From Prochlorococcus sp. AG-409-A10 (GTDB taxonomy: Bacteria; Cyanobacteriota; Cyanobacteriia; PCC-6307; Cyanobiaceae): a stretch of 64,000 nucleotides of DNA. Below, piece by piece: positions 1-8,668 of this stretch. The stretch lies in contig QCJG01000007.1 of the NCBI GenBank assembly GCA_003216175.1, forward strand, positions 1 through 64,000. Reading direction: 5' to 3'. The notes under the pieces are model-generated. The model ran no database searches, was not told the DNA's origin, and worked only from the letters and a program-made list of their open reading frames with translations. Each line of letters opens with the position of its first letter. Position 1 is the stretch's first letter. Both the position numbers and the translations under genes were made by a program.

Positions 1-2
1 TA

Positions 3-272
3 AATGGATCTTTGTTTTTCGCGGCTATAACTTTTCTGATTTCATTTCTTGTTGATAAATTGTTTATATTTAGTTTTTCCCTTTCAATATTATTTGCCTC
101 TCTTCCTATGTTGTCAATTTCAATACTTGGTAGTTTTGGAGGTTATGACACTGATGATCTTATACTTTTTTCGACAGTTCCTAATAGATTAAAAGGCCTT
201 TTAATAGCTATTTCTATGATTTCAGTTGCTTACGTTCTATATACTTTTTCTCGGTATTCAATTGCTTTTTAA
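3..272 (+). CDS. Small hydrophobic membrane protein, cut by the left window edge
   Basis: The reading frame is open to the first bases of the window, so the N-terminus is probably missing; the first usable in-frame start inside is a TTG at 12. The visible 86 residues hold about three hydrophobic segments (near residues 1-22, 24-42 and 60-80 from the TTG) separated by a short polar stretch with GGYDTDD. This fits a small polytopic inner-membrane or thylakoid protein. I do not recognise the family. It is followed by 115 AT-rich bases and another small membrane protein on the same strand. Confidence 0.55.
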   Translation, partial: NGSLFFAAITFLISFLVDKLFIFSFSLSILFASLPMLSISILGSFGGYDTDDLILFSTVPNRLKGLLIAISMISVAYVLYTFSRYSIAF

Positions 273-387
273 TCTAATCAATTATTTTTTATTTCTATAC
301 ATATCTATATATATAATTTATAATTTCTTGCTTAAGTATCAAATCATAGCTATAAATATATTTGATAGGTAATTACCTTTAGAGATT

Positions 388-642
388 ATGAACATTTCTG
401 ATTATCTTCAGTTCTTAGAACCAATACAAGAACAACTTAATAAATTTTACTCAATCGCTTCTTTGGCTCTAACAGTTTTAATTTGTTTATGGCTCTTTAA
501 TTTTATAGTTGGTCTCATACAAAGAACGTATTCAGTAGGTAAAGCTATAGGAAGTTTTTATAGAAATTATTTTCATAAGTATCTCCGTAAGTCAATTCTG
601 GGAGTGTTGAATACATTCAAGAAAACTAGTAGCCCAATTTAA
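388..642 (+). CDS. Small single-pass membrane protein, function unknown
   Basis: An 84-residue protein starting at ATG. After an acidic/amide N-terminus (residues 1-20) comes one clear hydrophobic helix at about 24-45, followed by a strongly basic, aromatic tail with Arg/Lys/His (residues 47-80). This suggests an N-out or membrane-anchored protein with a positive cytoplasmic tail. No catalytic motif is visible. It converges on the minus-strand SDR gene whose stop lies 17 bases downstream. Typical of the small hypothetical proteins of Prochlorococcus; no function can be assigned. Confidence 0.6.
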   Translation: MNISDYLQFLEPIQEQLNKFYSIASLALTVLICLWLFNFIVGLIQRTYSVGKAIGSFYRNYFHKYLRKSILGVLNTFKKTSSPI

Positions 643-659
643 AAAATAAGGCTTTTCTT

Positions 660-1373
660 CTAAATAGTTGTTTCAAGCTGACAATTTAGTGCGATTTCAA
701 AAGGAATAGAACTGTTTGGTAAATCCAGTAAATTGGAACAAATACTTGCAATATCATTTGTCTGTATCATGTCTTTTTTGGGAAAATGATTTATTTCTTT
801 TGCCATGTCTGTATTTACCCATCCTGGGCAAATAGCTGTAACTCTAATACCTTTTCCCCATCCTTCATTTCTCATGGTTTGGCACAAGCTCATCAAAGCG
901 AATTTACTCATTGAATAGCTAGCCAAGTTACCCTTTGATCGTTTGCCACTCATCGATACCAATACAATAATTCGTGCTGAATTACTTAGGGATAAGTATT
1001 TCCAAGCATGTTTTGTTAATACCCATGGTCCCATCACATTAACTTTCCATAGATCTTCAATATCTTTCATTTCATCATCATTAAATAATAAACTTGTTCT
1101 TTTAAATATCCCAGCGCAATGAATAATAGTATCAATATTTTTAAAAGTTTCGACTGTTTTCTCTACCCATTTCTTTGATGACTTTTGATCAGTTGCATCA
1201 TAGGTGTGCACCAAGAAATTATCTGAATTTCTTGACTTTGGATCTAAGGGTGTATTGATTAAATCTTCTTTTTCCCTCACGCCCAAGCTTAATGAATGTC
1301 CTTCTTTAAGTAATTTTAAAGCTATTGCTTTACCTATACCTCTACTTGCGCCACTTATAAGGATTTTTCTCAT
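660..1373 (-). CDS. Short-chain dehydrogenase/reductase (SDR)
   Basis: A 237-residue classical SDR, expected to be a cytoplasmic NAD(P)-dependent oxidoreductase. The N-terminal nucleotide-binding motif GASRGIG is at residues 8-14, a CAG triad replaces the usual NAG at 86-88, the structural Asn is in KVNVMG at about 112, and the catalytic Ser, Tyr and Lys are S140, Y153 and K157 (SYSMSK). The start codon ATG overlaps the stop of the lycopene cyclase gene upstream in an ATGA arrangement, so the two genes are probably translationally coupled. The substrate cannot be read from sequence; a link to carotenoids or lipids is only suggested by the neighbour. Confidence 0.82.
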   Translation of the reverse strand: MRKILISGASRGIGKAIALKLLKEGHSLSLGVREKEDLINTPLDPKSRNSDNFLVHTYDATDQKSSKKWVEKTVETFKNIDTIIHCAGIFKRTSLLFNDDEMKDIEDLWKVNVMGPWVLTKHAWKYLSLSNSARIIVLVSMSGKRSKGNLASYSMSKFALMSLCQTMRNEGWGKGIRVTAICPGWVNTDMAKEINHFPKKDMIQTNDIASICSNLLDLPNSSIPFEIALNCQLETTI

Positions 1374-2656
1374 TTATTATTAACTATTAATGCTTTAAAC
1401 AATAAATTTAATTCTCTACCATGCATATTCATTAAGCCTTGTTTGATAGTCCAGGGTGATTTCCTAAACATCTTCCACATAGCGGATATTAGTTCTTTAA
1501 GGCTAAGTGTATTTGTAAGGAATCCATACCATTGTTTATTAGGTAAACTAAAAAATTCTACAAAAAATCCTCTTAGCAACTTCTCTTCGAATCGCATCAA
1601 TTTTTCTAATCCAAATTTATAAATAGCTTGTTTTCTTCTGAGTTCTGTTGGCCACAAGGTTTGCCAACCTTTCTTTGCTAATGAAGCTGAGGATGCTTTT
1701 GGGTCTTTCATTGCTAATGAAAGAGCTTTGGCTACTTTAGGGGCTCTTCTTAAAAGGCTGCCAACCATGTATCCTGATGCAGGATGTACCATTCCAGCAG
1801 AACCCCCAAATCCAAGTATCGGTTGTGTTAAGTCAGGAATAGGCATGTTCATTGGCAGATATGAACCATGCTCTTCATGCTCAAGACTTTTTATTTCTAA
1901 ACCCCGAGTTTGTAATCTTTTTTCCAGTCTTCTTTTTAATTCATCAAGAGAAACTGGAGGAAATAGACCTAAGGATGTTTCTTCTAAGAAAAATTTTCCA
2001 TCTCCCATATCCATAGCGTATAAAAATGTTGGAGCTTCTTTTCTCTCCTCTGGATTCAAGTGGTCGCAGCGATAATCCATAAGAACAAATTGTCCTTTCT
2101 CTACAGGGGGTGCGTTGAACTCCCCTACGATCCCGTAACAAGTTTGCACGGCTACTGGGCCTTGGTTAGGAGATTTAATAAAAACAGGTTTGTAGCCAGT
2201 TGCGTCAATTACCAACCGAGCATTAAGTTCCTTTCCCTTAGACGTTTTAACTGTGCTGGTTAATTGATTAGTTTCTAAGTTGATGGCAGATCCTTTATGC
2301 CATGTTATTTCAGCCTTATTGCATTGCGCTAACCAATAAGCTTGTAATTTGTTTTTATCAAAAAGCCCATAATCTCTATTATGTTTCGTAGGTTCATTCT
2401 TTTTTGAATTTGGATCCTTGTCTCCCTCACCAAAATAACTAATGGTGTTTACCCATCTATGTTCAAGTAAATGACTTAGGCCAAGTTCGTCAACCTCTTC
2501 ACCCCAAATTCCATAAGTAAAGGGCCAAGGTTCCTCTGGCGATTGTTCCGATAAGATTTCAACATTTAAGTTTTCACTCGCTAATGCTGCCGCTATTGAT
2601 AAGGCGCCTGGGCCTGAGCCTAGTACTAGGGCATCTTTTAATGCGCTTGTACTCAT
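1370..2656 (-). CDS. crtL: Lycopene cyclase of the CrtL type (beta or epsilon)
   Basis: Flavoprotein that closes the end rings of lycopene to give carotenes, feeding zeaxanthin and alpha/beta-carotene synthesis at the membrane. The N-terminus has a dinucleotide-binding fold (VLGSGPGALS), followed by the family segment with FTYGIWGEEVDELGL; later come DATGYKP and a second cofactor segment, GFGGSAGMVHPASGY. I chose the ATG at 2656 (MSTSALKD) because the longer TTG start at 2680 adds only eight unlike residues and leaves the Rossmann motif at the usual distance. About 428 residues, normal for the family. Prochlorococcus has two paralogues (beta and mixed epsilon/beta); which one this is cannot be decided by eye. 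It overlaps the downstream SDR gene. Confidence 0.85.
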   Translation of the reverse strand: MSTSALKDALVLGSGPGALSIAAALASENLNVEILSEQSPEEPWPFTYGIWGEEVDELGLSHLLEHRWVNTISYFGEGDKDPNSKKNEPTKHNRDYGLFDKNKLQAYWLAQCNKAEITWHKGSAINLETNQLTSTVKTSKGKELNARLVIDATGYKPVFIKSPNQGPVAVQTCYGIVGEFNAPPVEKGQFVLMDYRCDHLNPEERKEAPTFLYAMDMGDGKFFLEETSLGLFPPVSLDELKRRLEKRLQTRGLEIKSLEHEEHGSYLPMNMPIPDLTQPILGFGGSAGMVHPASGYMVGSLLRRAPKVAKALSLAMKDPKASSASLAKKGWQTLWPTELRRKQAIYKFGLEKLMRFEEKLLRGFFVEFFSLPNKQWYGFLTNTLSLKELISAMWKMFRKSPWTIKQGLMNMHGRELNLLFKALIVNNK

Positions 2657-2954
2657 GGCTCCCCTTGAGGAACACAGCAATTTCCTTTTACTTGGAGCTG
2701 AAAAATAGGATTTAATTTTTTAAAATAAATTTTAGTTATTTGATTGCCTTCCTGGAGTACCACTTTAAACACCTTTGCCTATAGAATCAACAATAGCTCG
2801 TGACGGCATTAACAATGAATTGTATTAATGTTTTTTATCAACTTAATGATTTGATTTTGTTTTTAAGTATGTATGAAGAGTTTTTGATTAAAAATTGAAA
2901 TAATAAACAATTTAATTCAATTCAAAAATCATTTAATATTAAAATTAAAAATTT

Positions 2955-3977
2955 ATGAAAGAAAAATCAAGTATTTCAAAAAAAGATAAACCTTTAACTA
3001 TTTTTATAACTGGTGGTTCATCAGGTATTGGCTATCAAGCAGTATTAAAATTAATATCCCTTGGCCATAATATAATTTTACCTTGTAAAAATATACATAG
3101 AGCAAATCAGGTATTGACTAAAATATTTAATCAATTTCCAGTTGGATTATCTAAGAAAGGTGAGATTTATACTCCTATAATGGATCTTTCAGATTTGAAA
3201 AGCATTGAATCTCTTTGCGCTGAACTTAAAAAAAAATTTGTGAATATCGATGTTTTAATTTTGAATGCCGGTCTTCAATATACAGGATCAAAAACCCCTA
3301 GAATGTCAAGTCAGGGGATTGAATTAACATTTGCAGTCAATCATTTAGCACATTTCTATTTGACACAACAGATTTTACCTTTAATAGATAAGAAAAATAA
3401 TCCGAAAATAATTATTACCTCATCAGAAGTTCATAATCCTAAAAGTGGTGGAGGTAAAGTTGGAGCGAAGGCAAGCTTGGGAAACTTACAAGGATTACGA
3501 TCTGGTGCAGGTTTTGAAATGATTGATGGGAATAAATTTAATGCTGATAAATCATACAAAGATAGTAAATTATGTAATATTCTTTTTGCAAGAAAGTTAA
3601 GTAATCATTTGATTAGTAAGAAATTATCAATACCTGTTATCGCTTGGGCCCCAGGTTTAGTTGTCTCTAGAGATAACCAAGGATTTTTTAGATATAGTAG
3701 AAAATATAATCAATTAGGACAAATATTATTTGCGTTTTTAGCTAGAGATGTTTTAAGATTAACCACATCAAATCAAAATGCAGGTTTACTTTTAAGTAAT
3801 CTAGCTTGTTTATCTAAATATAGAAAACTTGGTTTCAATTATTATAGTAATAAAATTATTTCATCAGGCAAATTTATTTTTGAAAAAACTGATATCAGTA
3901 ATGATGCTCAAAGAGAAGATTTATCAGATAATTTATGGGAGTTATCTAAATCTCTAATAGATAAGATACTTAGATAA
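2955..3977 (+). CDS. SDR oxidoreductase resembling light-dependent protochlorophyllide reductase
   Basis: A 340-residue SDR with an extended C-terminus. Motifs: TGGSSGIG at 19-26, LNAG at 103-106, the POR/retinol-dehydrogenase-like VNHLAHFYL near 128-136, SS at 156-157 and the catalytic Y201-x3-K205 in SYKDSK. Length and the insertion between the serine and tyrosine recall protochlorophyllide oxidoreductase, but true Por is more conserved and usually sits with photosynthesis genes, so this is better called a POR-like paralogue. It stands alone between an AT-rich intergenic stretch of about 300 bases and a convergent mscS gene. Base use is more AT-rich than the adjacent crtL, which may reflect later acquisition or weak selection. 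Confidence 0.75.
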   Translation: MKEKSSISKKDKPLTIFITGGSSGIGYQAVLKLISLGHNIILPCKNIHRANQVLTKIFNQFPVGLSKKGEIYTPIMDLSDLKSIESLCAELKKKFVNIDVLILNAGLQYTGSKTPRMSSQGIELTFAVNHLAHFYLTQQILPLIDKKNNPKIIITSSEVHNPKSGGGKVGAKASLGNLQGLRSGAGFEMIDGNKFNADKSYKDSKLCNILFARKLSNHLISKKLSIPVIAWAPGLVVSRDNQGFFRYSRKYNQLGQILFAFLARDVLRLTTSNQNAGLLLSNLACLSKYRKLGFNYYSNKIISSGKFIFEKTDISNDAQREDLSDNLWELSKSLIDKILR

Positions 3978-3984
3978 ATATCTC

Positions 3985-5001
3985 TTATTTATTTACATGA
4001 ATTGTCTGGGTTGGATATGCGAAGTTAATATTTTCATCTTGGAACTTCTTCATTATTTCTAGATTAATTTCTTGCTGAGCTGACATTGCTTGAAGATAAT
4101 CACTTGTGGGAATGTAATAGACAAGTTCAAAATCAAGACTGCTATTTGCAAATTCGATAAAATGACATCGGTCGAAGATTGCATTTTCAGTTTTATCAAC
4201 GATATTTTTTATCATCATAGGTATGCTTTTTGTTTGATCGTATGTAGTTTCATAGACCACACCTAACTTATGAACCAGTCTTCTTCTTTTCATCTCAGCA
4301 TAATTTGAGATTACTCCATTTGTGAGTCTGCTATTGCTCATTACTATCGCTTCTCCGTTAATACTTCTTAAGCGTGTGGATCTGACACCTACACTCTCAA
4401 CTTTTGCCCAGATACCATCAATATGAATAAATTGCCCACTTTGAAATGGTTTATCTAGCAGGATTGTTATGTATTCGAAGAACTCTTGAACTGGTTCCTT
4501 TAAGGCGAGTCCAGCTCCTATACCACCTGCACTTAATAGAGCCCATATGGCTGCCATTTGCACGCCCATATTTTGTAGATAAAAAATAACTCCTAGACTC
4601 CAAACAGATGCCCCAACCATTGGACTAAGTGAACGAATCATTTCACTGATAGATCGATCATTGATTTTGCTTGCCCATCTTTGTATTATTTTTAAGAATA
4701 CTCTATTTACAAATCTGACAATATAAATAAGGCATAGAAACTTACTGATACCAATTAATATCTTATCTACAATTCCACCAATTAGTAAGACTTTCCATGC
4801 AACTATGAAACTTAAGATAAAGCCTAAAGGTTTAATAGTCTCAATTAAAAGAGTAGCTACATAGTCATCAGTTTTGCTTTGTGTCGCAGAGGTTATTCTC
4901 CTTAAAACCTTTTTTAGGATTTTTGGACTTACGAGGGAAATAATGCAACCTAAACAAAAAGTAAGTAATGAAATAATTATGTTTTTATAAAAAAAATCCA
5001 T
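3985..5001 (-). CDS. MscS-family small-conductance mechanosensitive channel
   Basis: Membrane channel that releases solutes under hypo-osmotic stress. The 338-residue protein has four or more N-terminal hydrophobic segments, then the pore-lining helix region (LLSAGGIGAGLALKEPVQEF, about residues 157-176) and the soluble MscS beta domain beginning with DKPFQSGQFI and containing VESVGVRSTRLRSINGE. The C-terminal alpha/beta portion is present, so the protein is complete. Its 3' end nearly touches the convergent POR-like gene, leaving no room for a long terminator. Specific gating properties cannot be inferred. Confidence 0.85.
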   Translation of the reverse strand: MDFFYKNIIISLLTFCLGCIISLVSPKILKKVLRRITSATQSKTDDYVATLLIETIKPLGFILSFIVAWKVLLIGGIVDKILIGISKFLCLIYIVRFVNRVFLKIIQRWASKINDRSISEMIRSLSPMVGASVWSLGVIFYLQNMGVQMAAIWALLSAGGIGAGLALKEPVQEFFEYITILLDKPFQSGQFIHIDGIWAKVESVGVRSTRLRSINGEAIVMSNSRLTNGVISNYAEMKRRRLVHKLGVVYETTYDQTKSIPMMIKNIVDKTENAIFDRCHFIEFANSSLDFELVYYIPTSDYLQAMSAQQEINLEIMKKFQDENINFAYPTQTIHVNK

Positions 5002-5065
5002 GATGTCAGATTACTTTTCTTCAGACTGCCTGAAAAAATTCATTTGTCTAGATATTTCTAATTAT

Positions 5066-5668
5066 TTAATTGGAAAATGAATTTTTTAAAATTTTACTAA
5101 TCTCTCTAAATTCTTTTCTATTAGAGGTTTTACATAATTCACATATTAGACTTTCAGTTGTGGATGCAACTGCACCAGATAATATCAGCCTTAAAAAAGC
5201 AGTATCATTATCTATGTCATTTCTGCTTCCAATAGCATCTCTTGGGATTAGTATATTTAATCCTATTTGTAAAAGATCAATCGATGTCTGAAGAATACAT
5301 ATATGACTCTCAATGCCACAGACTATTATATTTTTAAAATTATATTTATTTATATAATTAATAAAGTTCTTATTCTTACTACAACTAAATTCCATTTTTT
5401 CAAATTTAGGATATTCATTATTGTTTGTAATTGATTCTAGAGTCTTTCCAAGCTTTAATGGATTTTGTTCCGTAATAGCTATACGAATATTAAGTAGATT
5501 GCATGTATCGATAAGCTTTTTTATGTTAAATATTAATAACTTATTGTCTTTAATACTGTTTACAAGCTTTTGCTGCATATCTACTATAAGTAGTAATGTT
5601 TCATCCTCTACTAATATTTTATTATTTACATTTATTGTGGTGGAATTTTTTTTAAAAAGATGATCCAT
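5066..5668 (-). CDS. Isochorismatase-like cysteine hydrolase
   Basis: A 200-residue alpha/beta hydrolase of the isochorismatase superfamily. The catalytic Asp lies in LLIVDMQQ (about residues 27-34), the Lys in FEKMEFSCS, and the nucleophilic Cys in CGIESHICILQT, so the Asp-Lys-Cys triad is visible. Members hydrolyse amides or isochorismate; the pattern KMEFSCS with CGIESHICI is closest to the YcaC-like cysteine hydrolases of unknown substrate. It is divergent from the PerR-like gene across a 137-base spacer that carries a dyad, so it could share control with that regulator. AT-rich relative to neighbours. Confidence 0.78.
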   Translation of the reverse strand: MDHLFKKNSTTINVNNKILVEDETLLLIVDMQQKLVNSIKDNKLLIFNIKKLIDTCNLLNIRIAITEQNPLKLGKTLESITNNNEYPKFEKMEFSCSKNKNFINYINKYNFKNIIVCGIESHICILQTSIDLLQIGLNILIPRDAIGSRNDIDNDTAFLRLILSGAVASTTESLICELCKTSNRKEFREISKILKNSFSN

Positions 5669-5766
5669 TTTAGAATTTCTTTTGTTTATTTAAATATAAA
5701 TGATCTAATAAACTTAGACATCAGTTCTTTCGAAAGCACTTTGAGTAACCCCCTTGTTGCAGCCTG

Positions 5767-5792
5767 TTCTCATTACGCTAGACTATTGAGAA
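5767..5792. promoter_or_regulatory. Candidate PerR/Fur operator, 26-bp interrupted dyad
   Basis: The dyad reads TTCTCA at 5767-5772, CTAG at 5778-5781 and TGAGAA at 5787-5792, with additional matching TA pairs between; 18 of 26 positions are palindromic and the centre falls exactly in CTAG. It ends 13 bases before the TTG start of the Fur-family gene, a position expected for autorepression, and could also act on the divergent hydrolase gene. Operator function is inferred from symmetry and place. Confidence 0.5.
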
Positions 5793-5805
5793 AATAAAGC
5801 TGGTA

Positions 5806-6264
5806 TTGATTTCCCCCTCTTCCTATCGTACCCATCCTTCTCCTTTTGAATCTGGTCTTCGTTCAGACGGTAAAAGAATGACTCCTCAAAGGAAAAAGGT
5901 TCTTTCTTTGTTTGAAGAGATTGGTTCTGGAATACATCTCAGTGCGGAGGAAGTACATTCCAAACTGACAATTTCTGGGGAGAAGGTTTCTCTTGCGACT
6001 ATTTACAGAACTTTAAGGCTCTTGGTTAAGATGACCTTCCTTAATGAACTTGATTTAAGTGAGGGAGGTAATAGGTTCGAATTGCTTAGTCATGATCATC
6101 CAGATCATCATCATTTGATTTGTATTCGTTGTGGTAGAACAGAAGAGTTTGAAAATAATGATGTTATTAATGCTGGTAAAGCAGCAGCTAAAAACTTTGG
6201 ATTTAAATTATTGGAGTCATCGTTAAACGTAAGAGCATTATGTCCAAAGTGTTTTAACAAATAA
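5806..6264 (+). CDS. Fur-family transcriptional regulator, PerR-like
   Basis: DNA-binding metalloregulator. The winged helix covers about residues 20-95, with the recognition segment VSLATIYRTLRLL at 61-73; the metal/dimer domain has HPDHHHLICIRC (C106, C109) and a second CxxC (C146, C149), the structural zinc site. The pattern LSAEEVHSKL...GEKVSLATIYRT and the ELDLSEGGNRFEL segment are closer to the peroxide regulator PerR of cyanobacteria than to iron Fur. The TTG at 5806 gives 152 residues with an N-terminal extension; an in-frame ATG at residue 25 would cut into the first helix, so TTG is preferred. Its promoter region contains a dyad that may be its own binding site. Confidence 0.82.
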   Translation: MISPSSYRTHPSPFESGLRSDGKRMTPQRKKVLSLFEEIGSGIHLSAEEVHSKLTISGEKVSLATIYRTLRLLVKMTFLNELDLSEGGNRFELLSHDHPDHHHLICIRCGRTEEFENNDVINAGKAAAKNFGFKLLESSLNVRALCPKCFNK

Positions 6265-6273
6265 ACCTTTTTT

Positions 6274-7218
6274 TTAATTTAATTCTCCACCACAACTAGA
6301 ACCAGCTCCAGCAGTACAGCCAAAACAATGATTCCCTATTGAAATAGGATTATTCTTTAAAGAGGTAAGTGGAGTCAATAGATCTTTCAAGTGCATAATG
6401 TTACCTTTTCTTTTCATTCCAAGTTGTTGGTTAAAATCACAATCATATAGATAACCTTTCCAATCAACACTCACAGTTGTTCTACACATTACTGAGTTAA
6501 GATTAGCTGGATTATGATTATCTTTAAGTAATTTATTATACTCTTCTAGTTTCCCAATTGTCTTTAAATAGTTTTCATATCTATTAATTGGCATATTAGC
6601 TAAAACAAATAAATTTGAGAAGAAAATACCATACCTTTCTTTTAGTTCTCGTCTATAAGTATCTTCTAATTCTTTTTGGGATGGTGGAAGTTGTGGACCG
6701 CCTGGATTATATACTAGATTTAAAAGTAGACCTTTATCTTTTATTCCATAACCAAAAGTGTTAAGCTTTTTAAGAGCTAATATACTTTTTTCAAAAACAC
6801 CTTTTCCACGCTGTTTATCTACATTGCCCTCGAGATAACAAGGAAGTGAAGCAGTTATTTGTACTTTATTTGATGCTAGAAAACTTGTTAAATGTTCATA
6901 ACCTGACTCTGTAAGTATTGTTAAATTACATCTGTCCATTACTTCAACATTAAGGCTACGTACTTCTTCTACTAATTGCTTAAATTTGGGATGAAGTTCA
7001 GGGGCTCCTCCAGTAATATCTAGTAGCTTAATATTGTTAGCCTTTATAACTTTAGGTATAAGATTTATAATATCATCGCTCATCATTTCTGTTCTGCTTG
7101 GACTAGAATCAACGTGACAATGACTGCAGGCTTGATTACATTTATAACCTATATTTATTTGCAAAGTATCAAGATAGTCTCTCTTGATTTTTGGGAATTT
7201 TGTTTGAGTTATCTCCAT
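6274..7218 (-). CDS. arsS: Arsenosugar-biosynthesis radical SAM protein ArsS
   Basis: Radical S-adenosylmethionine enzyme thought to add the 5'-deoxyadenosyl group to methylated arsenic on the way to arsenosugars. The 4Fe-4S motif CNQACSHC is at residues 27-34 (CX3CX2C), followed by HVDSSPSR and DITGGAPELHP; a Cys-rich C-terminus contains MCRTTVSVDWKG, DCDFNQQ and CFGCTAGAGSSCGG, which marks this subfamily. Length 314 fits. No arsM methyltransferase lies beside it; the gene converges on the Fur-family gene with a gap of nine bases. The precise reaction is family knowledge, not visible here. Confidence 0.85.
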   Translation of the reverse strand: MEITQTKFPKIKRDYLDTLQINIGYKCNQACSHCHVDSSPSRTEMMSDDIINLIPKVIKANNIKLLDITGGAPELHPKFKQLVEEVRSLNVEVMDRCNLTILTESGYEHLTSFLASNKVQITASLPCYLEGNVDKQRGKGVFEKSILALKKLNTFGYGIKDKGLLLNLVYNPGGPQLPPSQKELEDTYRRELKERYGIFFSNLFVLANMPINRYENYLKTIGKLEEYNKLLKDNHNPANLNSVMCRTTVSVDWKGYLYDCDFNQQLGMKRKGNIMHLKDLLTPLTSLKNNPISIGNHCFGCTAGAGSSCGGELN

Positions 7219-7307
7219 AGTAATCTATATATATCTAGCATAATATGTCATTATAGTTAAAATATTTATTTAAGTTCGAATACTTTATAATTTTTTTTAC
7301 TAATTAG

Positions 7308-8507
7308 CTAATAGTTACTAGCTAATTGTTTAAACCAAGCTATATATTCTTTTGGACCATCATTAATAATCATATTGAATTTTAAATCATCATTAGGATC
7401 ACTAATGCCTGTCATATCTGTTCCATTAATTCTTGGTCTTAATACCTGTTCGTTGCAGCTGTTTACAAATAAAACTTGATTATCTTTATTATATAATTCT
7501 CCCAACCTTTGGATTAATGTTAAGAAGCCTCTATCGCTTCCACCTCTTAACCAGGAATTATATTTATTGTCTTTAACCGAGGTTACTGTATCTCCAACAC
7601 CTATTAGCAGTGGCATTTGATCACTAGGTATTTTATCTCTACATAGTTCTATTAATTTACTATGTGTCTTTGGCGCATTTCTGACGTTGAAGCTTTCACC
7701 GAAAGGATAAACGCCAGTTTTGTTTGCTATATATTTATTTAATAACAATAAAAGACCTGCTTCTTTTATTGCACCCTTGATAATGAACTGAATATCTGTC
7801 GTCCCGAATTCATTTTGAGTTGAATATTTCATTATTTCTCTACCATCTCTTATTCCTATATTTGGCATCAAATGTAAATAAAAAGAATTTTCTAAGCCAA
7901 ACTTTTTAGAATCTTCTAGTAAGTTATTCATTATTTTTTCCATAATCAATTGCATCTCTTTTACTTTTTGAAAATCATTTTTAACGTAGCCAAAAATTTC
8001 ATTAAAGTTTAAGGTGGGAGTAAAACGCGTATCACATACAGCTACATCAATTAATTTACTTCTTAATTCATTTGGAAGATTTGGTAAGAATTCTTTCAAT
8101 TCATTAGATAACATTGAGCGCATCATCGTTGGGATTTCTGTTAAAAACTTAATCTCATTATCTTTGATCCCTGGATGGGATAAATTACTAAACCTATCTT
8201 GAAATTCAACTCCACATGCAGCAAGTCCAGGTAGGTATAAGCCGTTTTCTTTTGCTTTTGTTTTTGAATTAAGTGCCTTCTCTATTAAGCGATTAACACC
8301 TCTTCTGCCCTCATGCTCCCCGCATGTTAGGACTGCAAACTTTTCTTTTAATCTTGAAACGTCCTTAACATATTCTTTGTTGATCTCTCTTTTGAGGGGG
8401 TCTTGAACTAGTGGAATACAAACACCATCAAGATCCTGAACTATTAGGATATTTTGTTCATTTATTATAGTTTCAATAACTTCTTCTTTCGTCTTAAACA
8501 TTTTCAT
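7308..8507 (-). CDS. stpA: StpA-like glucosylglycerol-phosphate phosphatase
   Basis: A 399-residue HAD-type phosphatase resembling StpA of Synechocystis, which dephosphorylates glucosylglycerol 3-phosphate to the compatible solute glucosylglycerol. Motif I is VQDLDGVC (D25, D27) near the N-terminus; FAVLTCGEHEGRRGVNRLI, LYLPGLAACGVEFQD and the late VGDTVTSVKDN (acidic motif) follow. The synthase ggpS is not in the window, so the real substrate may differ, for example another glycosyl phosphate. The gene is divergent from an unassigned two-gene unit across 161 bases containing a perfect palindrome. The start ATG-AAA-ATG gives two near-equivalent starts. Confidence 0.72.
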   Translation of the reverse strand: MKMFKTKEEVIETIINEQNILIVQDLDGVCIPLVQDPLKREINKEYVKDVSRLKEKFAVLTCGEHEGRRGVNRLIEKALNSKTKAKENGLYLPGLAACGVEFQDRFSNLSHPGIKDNEIKFLTEIPTMMRSMLSNELKEFLPNLPNELRSKLIDVAVCDTRFTPTLNFNEIFGYVKNDFQKVKEMQLIMEKIMNNLLEDSKKFGLENSFYLHLMPNIGIRDGREIMKYSTQNEFGTTDIQFIIKGAIKEAGLLLLLNKYIANKTGVYPFGESFNVRNAPKTHSKLIELCRDKIPSDQMPLLIGVGDTVTSVKDNKYNSWLRGGSDRGFLTLIQRLGELYNKDNQVLFVNSCNEQVLRPRINGTDMTGISDPNDDLKFNMIINDGPKEYIAWFKQLASNY

Positions 8508-8571
8508 AAAAGAAGCCTTTGAATATTAGCTTACTCTAGTTCAAATGAAGATACTCTTTCTTGATAGTTCT

Positions 8572-8589
8572 TATGCTTAAATAAGCATA
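8572..8589. promoter_or_regulatory. Perfect 18-bp palindrome between divergent genes
   Basis: TATGCTTA, AA, TAAGCATA: eight-base arms around a two-base centre, without mismatch. It lies 65 bases upstream of the StpA-like start and 80 bases upstream of the GTG start at 8669. The arms are too close for an RNA hairpin loop, so a homodimeric DNA-binding protein site is more likely than a terminator. No known regulator consensus is recognised. Confidence 0.45.
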
Positions 8590-8668
8590 TAGATTTATCC
8601 ATTATAATAAAATTTATTTTTAAAAGTTTCTTATTATTGTATATAATATAATTGAATGCTAATAAACT

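Noticed and set aside
2695-2954. Extra gene between crtL and the POR-like SDR
   Set aside because: Stops are frequent in all frames; only promoter-like AT-rich sequence is seen.
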